Shown here: one piece after another, positions 1 through 6,603 of the stretch | Layout: each line of letters starts with the position of its first letter | Position numbering within the stretch: the stretch's first letter is position 1 | Assembly (NCBI GenBank): GCA_023424995.1 | Contig: JAFADH010000022.1 | Location: 1 to 12,643 of the forward strand | Length of the DNA: 12,643 bases | Reading direction: 5' to 3' | Origin: Bacillota bacterium | Lineage (GTDB): Bacteria > Bacillota > Clostridia > Lachnospirales > Lachnospiraceae | The notes under the pieces: model-generated | Seen by the model: only the letters and a program-made list of their open reading frames with translations | The model's database searches: none | Told to the model about the DNA's origin: nothing | Made by a program: the position numbers and the translations under genes

Positions 1-1
1 C

Positions 2-94
2 CATGATTTCTATAACGCTAAGCTGAAGAATTATAATGTAAATGCTTTATGGGATTTGAATTATGCACTTCTTTATGCGTACGTTGAGGAATAA
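2..94 (+). CDS. C-terminal tail of an upstream gene, probably the Opp/Dpp substrate-binding protein (partial)
   Basis: An open frame enters from the left edge and gives 30 residues, beginning HDFYNAKLKN and ending LLYAYVEE, before TAA at 92-94. The piece is too short for a domain call. Its place directly upstream of an Opp-type permease operon on the same strand, and its aromatic- and Asn-rich ending, fit the C-terminus of a family 5 extracellular solute-binding protein (OppA/DppA), which often precedes oppBCDF. The reading frame is seen directly; the identity is inferred from context. It could also be an unrelated gene. Confidence 0.5.
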   Translation, partial: HDFYNAKLKNYNVNALWDLNYALLYAYVEE

Positions 95-132
95 TTAAGA
101 ATATCATTAATTCTGGTAAAGAATCTATAATT

Positions 133-168
133 AGAAATAGGGTATGTGTTAGTACCCTATTTCTTTTA
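133..168 (+). terminator. Strong hairpin after the putative binding-protein gene, terminator or attenuator
   Basis: A perfect 12-bp stem (AGAAATAGGGTA at 133-144 with TACCCTATTTCT at 153-164) encloses an 8-nt loop and is followed by a short T run. It starts 38 nt after the upstream stop codon. No convincing promoter is seen between it and the permease gene, so it may be a partial terminator that lets a fraction of transcripts continue into the permease genes. That would give more binding protein than membrane complex, a common arrangement in ABC importer operons. The read-through role is inferred. Confidence 0.7.
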
Positions 169-245
169 TGGATTTATTAATGATCTGATAAATTGGTTTT
201 GGGTGGCCAGTGAAAGATACTATAAGGCAGAAGGTAGGTAAAAAA

Positions 246-1232
246 ATGCTCAAATATATTTTCAAAAGATTATTGTACATGATTTTTATTTTCTTTGTCA
301 TGTCTTTAGTTTTATTTATGTTATATAATATGATTCCCGGCGACCCTGCCAGAGTAGAGGTGGAAGCTGTTAAGGGGACTATTGAGCCGGAAGAATATCA
401 GAGAAGATATGAGGAAGCCAGGAAGAGATTGGGTCTTGATGATCCGATGATCGTTCGTTACGGTAAATGGATGGTAGGAATTCTGCAGGGAGATTTCGGA
501 CAATCCACTGTTTACCGGCAGCCGGTGAGTGATGTGGTGAAACAGCCCATGCAGAATACAATTTTTATTAACATTTTTGCAATTGTTTTAGCGCTTGGAA
601 TTACCATACCCCTTGGAATTGTCTGTGCTATTAAGAGAAATTCCGTGTTTGATAATGTTGTTCAGGTGTTTACCATTATAGGATATAGTATACCTGTATT
701 TATTATATCCTTGGTTGCTATTTATTTTTTCGCTGTAAGACTTGGATGGTTTCCTGTCAGCGGTATGAATACCCCTAATTTTAAGGGAACCTCCTTTGAG
801 TGGTTTTTGGACAGAATGCATTATTTGGCGTTGCCGCTTATTGTAATGACTGCAGGCTCGCTTGGCGGCATGACAAGATATGTACGTGCCGCGATGATTG
901 AGACCCTGCGTATGGATTATATCAGAACGGCAAGAGCAAAAGGCTTAAGAGAGAGAGTCGTGGTATATTCTCACGCGTGGAGAAATGCCCTGCTGCCTGT
1001 GATAACACTGATCATAGGCTGGTTTATGAGTATATTTTCGGGTTCGTTAGTAATTGAGAGAATGTTTAACCTGCATGGAATGGGTAAGTTTTATATCGAT
1101 GCACTCCAGAATCAGGATTATAATGTAGCACTTGCAGTGCAGATGTTTTATATTGTATTGGCACTGGTAGGCAATTTAATTATAGACTTAAGTTACGGTA
1201 TTGTTGACCCTCGTGTCAGAGTTAACCGTTAA
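246..1232 (+). CDS. oppB: Oligopeptide/dipeptide ABC transporter permease, OppB/DppB type
   Basis: This is the first membrane subunit of an Opp/Dpp-family importer (binding-protein-dependent transport permease, type I fold). I place the start at ATG 246, giving 328 residues. It opens with the family-typical MLKYIFKRLL and has AAGGTAGG about 8 nt upstream. An in-frame GTG at 210 would add 12 residues but has a weaker context. The family pattern is clear: TM1 at residues 8-28, the NMIPGDP motif at 28-34, an extracytoplasmic segment to about 105, then five further hydrophobic segments. The cytoplasmic EAA loop that contacts the ATPases is around 224-250 (DYIRTARAKG, ending NALLP). The family motif ERMFNLHGMG is at 271-280. 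Length is normal. The OppC-like gene begins 12 nt after the stop, so the two are presumably cotranscribed. Peptide specificity cannot be read from the sequence; a nickel or other small-solute importer of the same family remains possible. Confidence 0.93.
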   Translation: MLKYIFKRLLYMIFIFFVMSLVLFMLYNMIPGDPARVEVEAVKGTIEPEEYQRRYEEARKRLGLDDPMIVRYGKWMVGILQGDFGQSTVYRQPVSDVVKQPMQNTIFINIFAIVLALGITIPLGIVCAIKRNSVFDNVVQVFTIIGYSIPVFIISLVAIYFFAVRLGWFPVSGMNTPNFKGTSFEWFLDRMHYLALPLIVMTAGSLGGMTRYVRAAMIETLRMDYIRTARAKGLRERVVVYSHAWRNALLPVITLIIGWFMSIFSGSLVIERMFNLHGMGKFYIDALQNQDYNVALAVQMFYIVLALVGNLIIDLSYGIVDPRVRVNR

Positions 1233-1244
1233 TAGGAGGCGGAT

Positions 1245-3056
1245 ATGGGAAAAGAAAATAAAAGAAATTTCAGAAGCCTGCTATTCGTTAAATTATTTGG
1301 CGGGAAACAGACATTATCCATACTGGAAGAAGAGCAGATGCAGGGTCCGATCAGAACGATTATCCGTAATTTCAGGAGTAATGTTCTGGCGATGACCGGA
1401 CTTTGTATATTTTTAATTATATTTTTATTTATGATTTTTGCCCCGATTTTCTTTAAACTGGACCTGTCCTATTCGGAATCCAGCCAGATTAATGTGGAAC
1501 CCGGATTAAATATGCTGGATGTACCGGCCTCGCTAAAGGGCAAGGTAGCTGATATATCAGTGGGTCCGACCTTCACTGTTGCTGTGTCAACGGAGGGCAG
1601 ATTGTATATCTGGGGAAAAACAAAGGTCAGCAGAACAATTAATCTTAAAAACGCAGGCTTTGACATGGGCAAGGTAGTCAAGGTTTCTGCGGGTTATGAT
1701 CATATTGCGGTGCTTAACGACCAGGGAAAATTATTTGCCTGGGGCAGTGACAGACAAAAACAGGCAGCAATTCCGCCGGAGGTCGAAGAGCTGGATAATA
1801 TTATTGACGTTGTAACCGGTTATCAGTGTACAATCGTACTGACTGCGGACGGTTATAGTTATTTCTTCGGTAATGACAGTATAAACGACTACATGAGCAG
1901 ACATGCCTATCAAGGCCAGCTGGCTAAGATTGATGTAACCTCTGATGCGGTATTCGGCCTGACCTATGACGGACAGGTCGTGTATCTGGGTAAGCAGACG
2001 AACAGCTATACATCAATTCCTGAGGGAATGGGTAAGGTCGTGGATATCACTTCCACTGCCTCCACCATGGCCGCTCTGAATGAGGACGGCCGGATCTTCA
2101 TATGGGGGAATATAACCGAGAAAGGGGAAGGCTCTTATCCTCTGACAGAAAGCAAGGTCGTATCCATACAGGGCGGTAATTATCATTACACTGCCGTTAC
2201 AGAGGATAATCAGGTAATCGCCTGGGGAGCGAATAATTTTAAACAGGCTGCGGTTCCATCTTCCTTAGATAATAAAAAGGTATTACAGGTTTATTCCGGC
2301 TTCTATCAGAATTATGCCATAACTGAGGATGGAGATATCACGCCCTGGGGGTTAAAAGGCTACCTGTTAGGTTCGGATGACCTGGGAAGAGATATCTTAA
2401 ACCGATTGATTAACGGCGGCAGAATGTCCATGACCATCGGTGCGATAGCGGTTATTATATCTACTATTATCGGTGTAATCGTGGGATGTGTCTCAGGCTT
2501 CTTCGGCGGCAGGCTGGATATGTTCCTGCAGCGTGTGGTTGAGATTATATCAGCGCTTCCTTTCCTTCCGTTTGCCATGATTTTATCGGCTTTCATAGGT
2601 AATAAACTGCCGCCGAGCCAGCGGACCTTTTTAATTATGGTAATCCTCGGCTTCCTGCAGTGGCCCGGCTTATCCAGATTAGTACGTGCCCAGGTGCTAG
2701 CAGAGCGTGAGAAGGAATTCGTAACAGCGGCGAAGGCGGTGGGCGTCAGGAAGATGCCGATTGTATTTAAACACATCCTGCCGAATGTTATCTCTGTGGT
2801 AATCGTATCCGCGACCCTGGATTTTGCTACCTGTATGCTTACGGAGGCAACCCTGTCCTATCTGGGATTTGGTGTTCAGGCACCTCAGCCCACATGGGGC
2901 AATATGCTGTACGGAAGCAGCAACAGTATCGTAATTCAGAACTATTGGTGGAGATGGGTATATGCCTCCATCATTCTGGCAACCTGTGTTATCTGTATTA
3001 ACTTAACCGGTGACGGGTTACGTGATGCAGTTGACCCGAAATCAAAAGAACGTTAG
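1245..3056 (+). CDS. oppC: OppC/DppC-type permease with a seven-repeat RCC1-like propeller in extracellular loop 1
   Basis: This is the second membrane subunit of the importer, 603 residues where OppC proteins are usually about 280-320. The start has a perfect AGGAGG at 1234-1239. Residues 1-45 are the cytoplasmic N-terminus and TM1 is about 46-70. The canonical OppC sequence resumes at 373 with YLLGSDDLGRDILNR and runs to the end, with TM segments near 395-418, 430-452, 461-475, 512-530 and 570-588. The EAA loop is at 491-514 (EFVTAAKAVG, then HILPN). Between them, residues about 92-371 hold seven repeats of the form V-x-x-I-x-x-G-x(5)-A-V-x-x-D-G-x-[LIV]-x-x-W/F/L-G, ending at YIWG, FAWG, YFFG, VYLG, FIWG, IAWG and TPWG. 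These match the RCC1/BLIP-II type beta-propeller unit. The loop after TM1 lies outside the cell in this family, so the propeller should be extracytoplasmic. The frame is uninterrupted and both halves keep their motifs, which argues for a functional fusion. The function of the propeller is unknown; ligand docking or cell-wall contact are guesses. Confidence 0.92.
   Translation: MGKENKRNFRSLLFVKLFGGKQTLSILEEEQMQGPIRTIIRNFRSNVLAMTGLCIFLIIFLFMIFAPIFFKLDLSYSESSQINVEPGLNMLDVPASLKGKVADISVGPTFTVAVSTEGRLYIWGKTKVSRTINLKNAGFDMGKVVKVSAGYDHIAVLNDQGKLFAWGSDRQKQAAIPPEVEELDNIIDVVTGYQCTIVLTADGYSYFFGNDSINDYMSRHAYQGQLAKIDVTSDAVFGLTYDGQVVYLGKQTNSYTSIPEGMGKVVDITSTASTMAALNEDGRIFIWGNITEKGEGSYPLTESKVVSIQGGNYHYTAVTEDNQVIAWGANNFKQAAVPSSLDNKKVLQVYSGFYQNYAITEDGDITPWGLKGYLLGSDDLGRDILNRLINGGRMSMTIGAIAVIISTIIGVIVGCVSGFFGGRLDMFLQRVVEIISALPFLPFAMILSAFIGNKLPPSQRTFLIMVILGFLQWPGLSRLVRAQVLAEREKEFVTAAKAVGVRKMPIVFKHILPNVISVVIVSATLDFATCMLTEATLSYLGFGVQAPQPTWGNMLYGSSNSIVIQNYWWRWVYASIILATCVICINLTGDGLRDAVDPKSKER
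1518..2357 (+). other. RCC1-like seven-bladed propeller insertion within the OppC-like permease
   Basis: This marks the part of the permease gene coding for residues about 92-371. Repeat units begin near residues 100, 143, 185, 227, 264, 304 and 345, a spacing of about 37-43 residues. Units 2 and 6 share W-G-x(4)-K-Q-A-A-[IV]-P, close to the RCC1 signature W-G-x-N-x-x-G-Q-x-x-V-P. The last unit stops at TPWG without its following V-P segment, while a V-P segment (LDVPASLKG, residues 91-99) lies before the first unit. This is how a closed propeller would share its last blade between both ends of the domain. The blade count and closure are read from spacing; the fold is inferred from the repeat pattern. 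Confidence 0.82.
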
Positions 3057-3069
3057 GGGGGATACGAAT

Positions 3070-4062
3070 ATGGCATTACTGGAATTAAGAGATCTTCATA
3101 CATTTTTTAAAACAAAGAAGGGTATCGTTAAGGCAGTGAATGGTGTATCCTATTCGGTTGAAGCCGGAAAGACCCTTGGCGTGGTAGGGGAAAGCGGCAG
3201 CGGTAAAAGTGTGTCTGCCATGAGTATCATCAAATTATTGGATGGCAACGGATATATATCCAGCGGCAAAGTATTCTTCAACGGGAAGAATCTGGCTGAA
3301 GTATCCATTAAGAATATGAGTAAGATCAGAGGCAATGACATCTCAGTTATCTTTCAGGAGCCTATGACCTCTTTGAATCCTGTATTTACGGTTGAGAGAC
3401 AGGTTGCCGAACCCTTTATGATCCATCAGGGCCTGTCGAAGGCCCAAGCCGAGAAAAAGGTAATCGAGATGCTGGTACAGGTTAATATTCCGAATCCGGA
3501 GACGGTGGCAAAGCAATACCCGCACCAGCTGTCAGGAGGAATGAGACAGCGTGTTATGATTGCCATGGCACTTGCATGCCAGCCCAAGCTCCTGATCGCT
3601 GATGAGCCTACCACCGCGCTGGACGTGACGATTCAGGCGCAGATACTACGGTTGATGAATGATTTAAAGAGAGAGAACGGAACTTCAATACTGTTCATTA
3701 CCCACGATCTGGGTGTTATTAATGAAATGGCGGACGATGTTGCGGTTATGTATTGCGGACAGGTGGTGGAGATGGCCTCCGTGCGGACTATATTCGGAAA
3801 AGATGATCCGTATTCCCACCCGTATACGGAAGGCCTGATGTTCTCGATTCCAAGACTGGATACGCCCACCGGCGTCCGCCTGGAGGCGATTCCGGGAGCG
3901 GTTCCGCATCCGTTGGATTTACCGAAGGGATGTAAGTTTGCCCCCAGGTGCAAGTATGCAACAGAAAAATGTGTTACGGAAGAGCCGGAGCTTAAAGAGG
4001 TCGGTAAAGGGCATCAGATCCGCTGCTTCTATCCCCGGAAGGAGGTAAGAGCTAATGGCTAA
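3070..4062 (+). CDS. oppD: Oligopeptide/dipeptide ABC transporter ATP-binding protein, OppD/DppD type
   Basis: One of the two cytoplasmic ATPases that power the importer, 330 residues, a normal length. I chose ATG 3070 because MALLELRDLH is the family-typical beginning and AGGGGGG (3055-3061) sits 8 nt upstream. A longer in-frame ATG at 3010 would lie inside the permease gene. Landmarks are Walker A GESGSGKS at 40-47, the Q-loop glutamine at 96 in FQEPMTSLNP, signature LSGGMRQR at 154-161, Walker B LLIADE at 174-179 followed by the D-loop, and the H-loop histidine at 212. The C-terminal oligo_HPY region carries four cysteines (288, 294, 301, 319) in the arrangement that binds an iron-sulfur cluster in some studied Opp/Dpp ATPases. 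The gene starts 13 nt after the permease stop and overlaps the next ATPase by 8 bp, so the operon assignment is firm. Confidence 0.95.
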   Translation: MALLELRDLHTFFKTKKGIVKAVNGVSYSVEAGKTLGVVGESGSGKSVSAMSIIKLLDGNGYISSGKVFFNGKNLAEVSIKNMSKIRGNDISVIFQEPMTSLNPVFTVERQVAEPFMIHQGLSKAQAEKKVIEMLVQVNIPNPETVAKQYPHQLSGGMRQRVMIAMALACQPKLLIADEPTTALDVTIQAQILRLMNDLKRENGTSILFITHDLGVINEMADDVAVMYCGQVVEMASVRTIFGKDDPYSHPYTEGLMFSIPRLDTPTGVRLEAIPGAVPHPLDLPKGCKFAPRCKYATEKCVTEEPELKEVGKGHQIRCFYPRKEVRANG

Positions 4063-5611
4063 TAAGGAAAACGGTAAAAAGCTTCTGTTTCGTATCGAAG
4101 GTCTGAAACAGTATTTCCCTGTCAAGCGCACGATAGTGCAAAAAGAGCATCTTTTTGTTAAGGCGAATGACGATGTATCACTGGATATCTACGAAGGGGA
4201 GACCCTTGGACTGGTCGGAGAAAGCGGATGCGGTAAATCTACTCTTGGCCGTACCCTGCTGCAATTATATAAGCAGACGGACGGACGCACAATTTATTAT
4301 GGCCGTGATATTGATGAAGTTGCTCCCAAGTACGTATTGGACATTCTTACCAACCTGGTAAAGAAGCGGGAAGAGTTCTACTCCTTAAGAGATAAGGAGA
4401 CTGCGGTTCGCAGGGAATATGATGCATTATCCGAGGGAGATGCCAAGTTTGCCGCTTTAGGTAAGCTTCGTCAGGCGGAAAAGCATGCACGGGATTTGTT
4501 CCTGGATATAGTTCAATTAATCGGCGGTTTTATGGTGGTGGATGACCTGGCTCCAATCTCGGAGATATTGGTTAAAGAATATAAGCTGAGCATTGAATAC
4601 AGAAGTCACAAGGAAAAGCTGAATAAAGACCAGATCATACTGGACGGGCAGATCTCATCTCTGAAGGAAAAACAGAAGACAGATTCAGAAATCACTGCAG
4701 CAACAGCTTCTCACCGGGCAAAGATTGAAAAGAGTGAGGAGGAACTGAAAAAGCTGTATGAGGAACTGGAGCAGGTCCGTTCCGGAATCTATGATTTAAT
4801 GAATAAATATAAGAGCGATCCTGAATTTGCAAAATACGAGGTATATCGTGATAAGGGCATTAACCTGGCCAGGCTGACCGATGAGGAAATGAGAAAATTA
4901 CGTGCGGATATGCAGCTTATATTCCAGGATCCCTATTCCTCCTTAAATCCCAGAATGACGGTTGGCCAGATTATATCAGAGGGACTGCTGGCTCATGGAT
5001 ATTTTGCGAAGAATGATGCCAACATGCAGAAGTATATTCTTGAAACCATGGATAAATGCGGTTTGGCGCCATATTTCATTCACCGTTATCCTCACCAATT
5101 CTCGGGAGGTCAGAGACAGCGTATCGGTATCGCCCGCTCTCTGGCACTAAAGCCCAAGTTCGTTGTATGTGATGAGGCAGTATCCGCCCTTGATGTCTCC
5201 ATTCAGTCACAGATCATTAATCTGCTGCTGGATTTAAAGGAAAAGGATAATCTTACGTACATGTTTATTTCTCATGACTTAAGTGTTATCAAATATATCA
5301 GTGACCGGGTAGGCGTAATGTATCTGGGTAATATAGTGGAGCTTGCGTCAACGGAGGAATTATTTGAACGTCCCACTCATCCCTATACGGAAGCGTTGTT
5401 GTCCGCCATACCCACGACAGATGTGGATTCGAACAAGGAAGCGATCATTCTTGAGGGGGACATTCCAAGTCCTATCAATCCGCCGGCAGGCTGTAAATTC
5501 CATACACGCTGCCGTTATGCAACCGATATCTGCAAGAAGGTAATACCGGAATTCGAAGAGGTAAGGGCCGGTCATTTTGTCGCTTGCCATCATAAGATCA
5601 ATGTAGATTAA
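4055..5611 (+). CDS. oppF: OppF/DppF-type ABC ATPase with a large helical insertion
   Basis: The second ATPase of the importer, 518 residues where about 310-340 is usual. The start overlaps the end of the previous ATPase gene by 8 bp, with AAGGAGGT at 4039-4046. Canonical parts are Walker A GESGCGKS at 55-62, Q-loop FQDPYSSLNPRM around 290-301, signature FSGGQRQR at 349-356, Walker B FVVCDE at 369-374, H-loop H408, and C-terminal oligo_HPY cysteines 480, 486, 493 and 511. Residues about 86-267, between the strand ending YYGRDI and the conserved stretch GINLARLTDEEMRKLR, are extra. They are rich in Lys, Glu, Arg and Leu, contain heptad-like runs (about 103-150 and 185-250) and look like an alpha-helical hairpin or coiled coil. 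Every ATPase motif survives and the frame is open, so the protein is probably active. The role of the insertion is unknown; it would project from the nucleotide-binding domain into the cytoplasm. Confidence 0.92.
   Translation: MANKENGKKLLFRIEGLKQYFPVKRTIVQKEHLFVKANDDVSLDIYEGETLGLVGESGCGKSTLGRTLLQLYKQTDGRTIYYGRDIDEVAPKYVLDILTNLVKKREEFYSLRDKETAVRREYDALSEGDAKFAALGKLRQAEKHARDLFLDIVQLIGGFMVVDDLAPISEILVKEYKLSIEYRSHKEKLNKDQIILDGQISSLKEKQKTDSEITAATASHRAKIEKSEEELKKLYEELEQVRSGIYDLMNKYKSDPEFAKYEVYRDKGINLARLTDEEMRKLRADMQLIFQDPYSSLNPRMTVGQIISEGLLAHGYFAKNDANMQKYILETMDKCGLAPYFIHRYPHQFSGGQRQRIGIARSLALKPKFVVCDEAVSALDVSIQSQIINLLLDLKEKDNLTYMFISHDLSVIKYISDRVGVMYLGNIVELASTEELFERPTHPYTEALLSAIPTTDVDSNKEAIILEGDIPSPINPPAGCKFHTRCRYATDICKKVIPEFEEVRAGHFVACHHKINVD
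4310..4855 (+). other. Coiled-coil-like insertion within the OppF-like ATPase
   Basis: This is the coding segment for residues about 86-267 of the ATPase. It replaces the short linker that normally joins the post-Walker A strand to the segment leading to the Q-loop. Two long charged stretches with hydrophobic residues at roughly every third or fourth position flank a less charged middle with LFLDIVQLIGG at 148-158. No cysteine, nucleotide-binding or other catalytic motif is visible in it. The boundaries are judged by eye against the usual OppF layout. Confidence 0.7.
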
Positions 5612-5633
5612 AGAGAAGGGAAAGGAGCGGCTT

Positions 5634-5858
5634 ATGAGTATGATCTTTCAGAAAAAGATTGATCGTTCTATGGAATGGCTGAAAAGAAAGAACGGGGAAG
5701 CACAGGATAATCAGATGCCGGCCGCGGAAGATGGCACAGAAATGAAAGTAGGATCAAAGGATATGATCATTATGATCCTTACTGCTTTATTTATTTTTAT
5801 TCCGGCTGCTCTTCTTGTTCTTGGATTAATGGTGTTTATAGGATGGTTGCTGATATGA
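5634..5858 (+). CDS. Small single-pass membrane protein of the transporter operon (unknown function)
   Basis: A 74-residue frame with AAAGGAG 8 nt upstream of its ATG, starting 22 nt after the ATPase gene and overlapping the next gene by 4 bp (ATGA). These features make it a real operon member. Residues 1-43 are polar and charged, with a basic start and acidic middle. Residues about 44-74 are almost entirely hydrophobic, one membrane span ending at the C-terminus (MVFIGWLLI). There is no signal peptidase site or lipobox. The likely topology is N-terminus in the cytoplasm, tail-anchored. I do not recognise a family. Its position suggests an accessory subunit or regulator of the importer, but that is inference only. 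Confidence 0.78.
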   Translation: MSMIFQKKIDRSMEWLKRKNGEAQDNQMPAAEDGTEMKVGSKDMIIMILTALFIFIPAALLVLGLMVFIGWLLI

Positions 5859-6421
5859 GTGAAAGGATACGTTTTGCAAAACCGGAGGATGCCCGGGCAA
5901 TTCTGGACATCTATGAGCCGTATATTAAAAATACGGCAATTACCTTTGAAACGGAACTCATAACTGTTGAGGAGTTTCAGGAACGAATTGCCCGAATCCA
6001 GGCTAAATTTCCTTATCTGGTATATGAGTCGGAGGGCAGGATAGCAGGGTATGCTTATGCCACAGGCTATCGGGAAAGGGCGGCATTCAGCTGGGACTGT
6101 GAGGCTTCCGTCTATGTGGCGGGGGAAGCACACCGCAAGGGAATTGGTACCAGATTATATCAGGAGCTATTCGAGCTTCTTAAGCAGATGGGGTATTACA
6201 ATATCTATGCTTATATCTGTTATCCCCATGACAGCAGCGTGGAGCTGCATAGGAAATTCGGGTTCCGGGAAGTGGGTATCTTTCATAAGACAGGCTATAA
6301 ATTGGGCAGATGGTGGGATCTCATTGTAATGGAAAAAGCGCTGCAGGACTTTGAAGGCGCGCCCGATAAACCAAAAACGGTTTCCCGGATAGATTACTGT
6401 CACATAAAGAATTTATTATAA
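5855..6421 (+). CDS. GNAT N-acetyltransferase, phosphinothricin acetyltransferase-like (Pat/YncA/MddA group)
   Basis: Predicted cytoplasmic acetyl-CoA dependent N-acetyltransferase of 188 residues. The start at 5855 overlaps the previous stop as ATGA, a translational coupling pattern, and gives the family-typical opening MSERIRFAKPEDA. An alternative ATG at 5843 adds four residues. The acetyl-CoA pyrophosphate-binding loop is AHRKGIGTRLY at 92-102. The PAT-group pattern is clear: FETELITVEEF at 31-41, SVYVAGEAHR at 85-94, a C-terminal block with GFREVGIFHKTGYKLGRWWD at 136-155. Homologues acetylate phosphinothricin or methionine sulfone/sulfoximine and other amino-acid-like amines. Its place at the end of a peptide importer operon suggests that it modifies an imported amino compound or protects against a toxic one. 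The true substrate is unknown. Confidence 0.9.
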   Translation: MSERIRFAKPEDARAILDIYEPYIKNTAITFETELITVEEFQERIARIQAKFPYLVYESEGRIAGYAYATGYRERAAFSWDCEASVYVAGEAHRKGIGTRLYQELFELLKQMGYYNIYAYICYPHDSSVELHRKFGFREVGIFHKTGYKLGRWWDLIVMEKALQDFEGAPDKPKTVSRIDYCHIKNLL

Positions 6422-6445
6422 AAAACGGCATGGATCGTGTTAGTT

Positions 6446-6483
6446 AAGAGGTGAATTTGTAAATCAAATTCACCTCTTTTTTT
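6446..6483 (+). terminator. Intrinsic terminator of the transporter operon
   Basis: A perfect 14-bp stem (6446-6459 with 6465-6478) around the loop TAAAT is followed by a run of seven T at 6477-6483. It lies 24 nt after the acetyltransferase stop and is the strongest terminator in the window, so the operon ends here. Confidence 0.92.
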
Positions 6484-6494
6484 CTGTTTATCGA

Positions 6495-6523
6495 TTGTAA
6501 TGCTTATATTTCTATTATATAAT
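6495..6523 (+). promoter_or_regulatory. Sigma-A type promoter for the LCP gene
   Basis: TTGTAA (6495-6500) and a perfect TATAAT (6518-6523) are separated by 17 bp. The site lies just after the operon terminator and about 80 bp before the LCP start codon. The predicted leader of about 70 nt carries AAGGGG at 6590-6595 as ribosome binding site. Confidence 0.75.
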
Positions 6524-6603
6524 TTCGGTAATGGAAATATATAGGACAAAAGTATCATGCGGATTCTATATTTATGATTCAAAGGGACGAAGGGGTATAA
6601 ATA

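Noticed and set aside
210..245. GTG start at 210 for the OppB-like permease
   Set aside because: The ATG at 246 has a better spaced ribosome binding site and gives the usual OppB N-terminus; the 12 extra residues do not look like family sequence.
2360..2776. A 138-codon minus-strand open frame under the permease gene
   Set aside because: It is fully antisense to the conserved OppC C-terminal half, with no recognisable motif and no operon context.
1245..3056. That the permease-propeller fusion is a frameshift or assembly chimera
   Set aside because: The frame is open throughout, the insertion falls neatly in one extracellular loop, the N- and C-terminal permease parts together make one complete OppC, and codon use does not change visibly at the junctions.
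5711..6133. A 140-codon minus-strand open frame across the small membrane protein and acetyltransferase genes
   Set aside because: It is antisense to two coupled genes with good ribosome binding sites and shows no recognisable domain.
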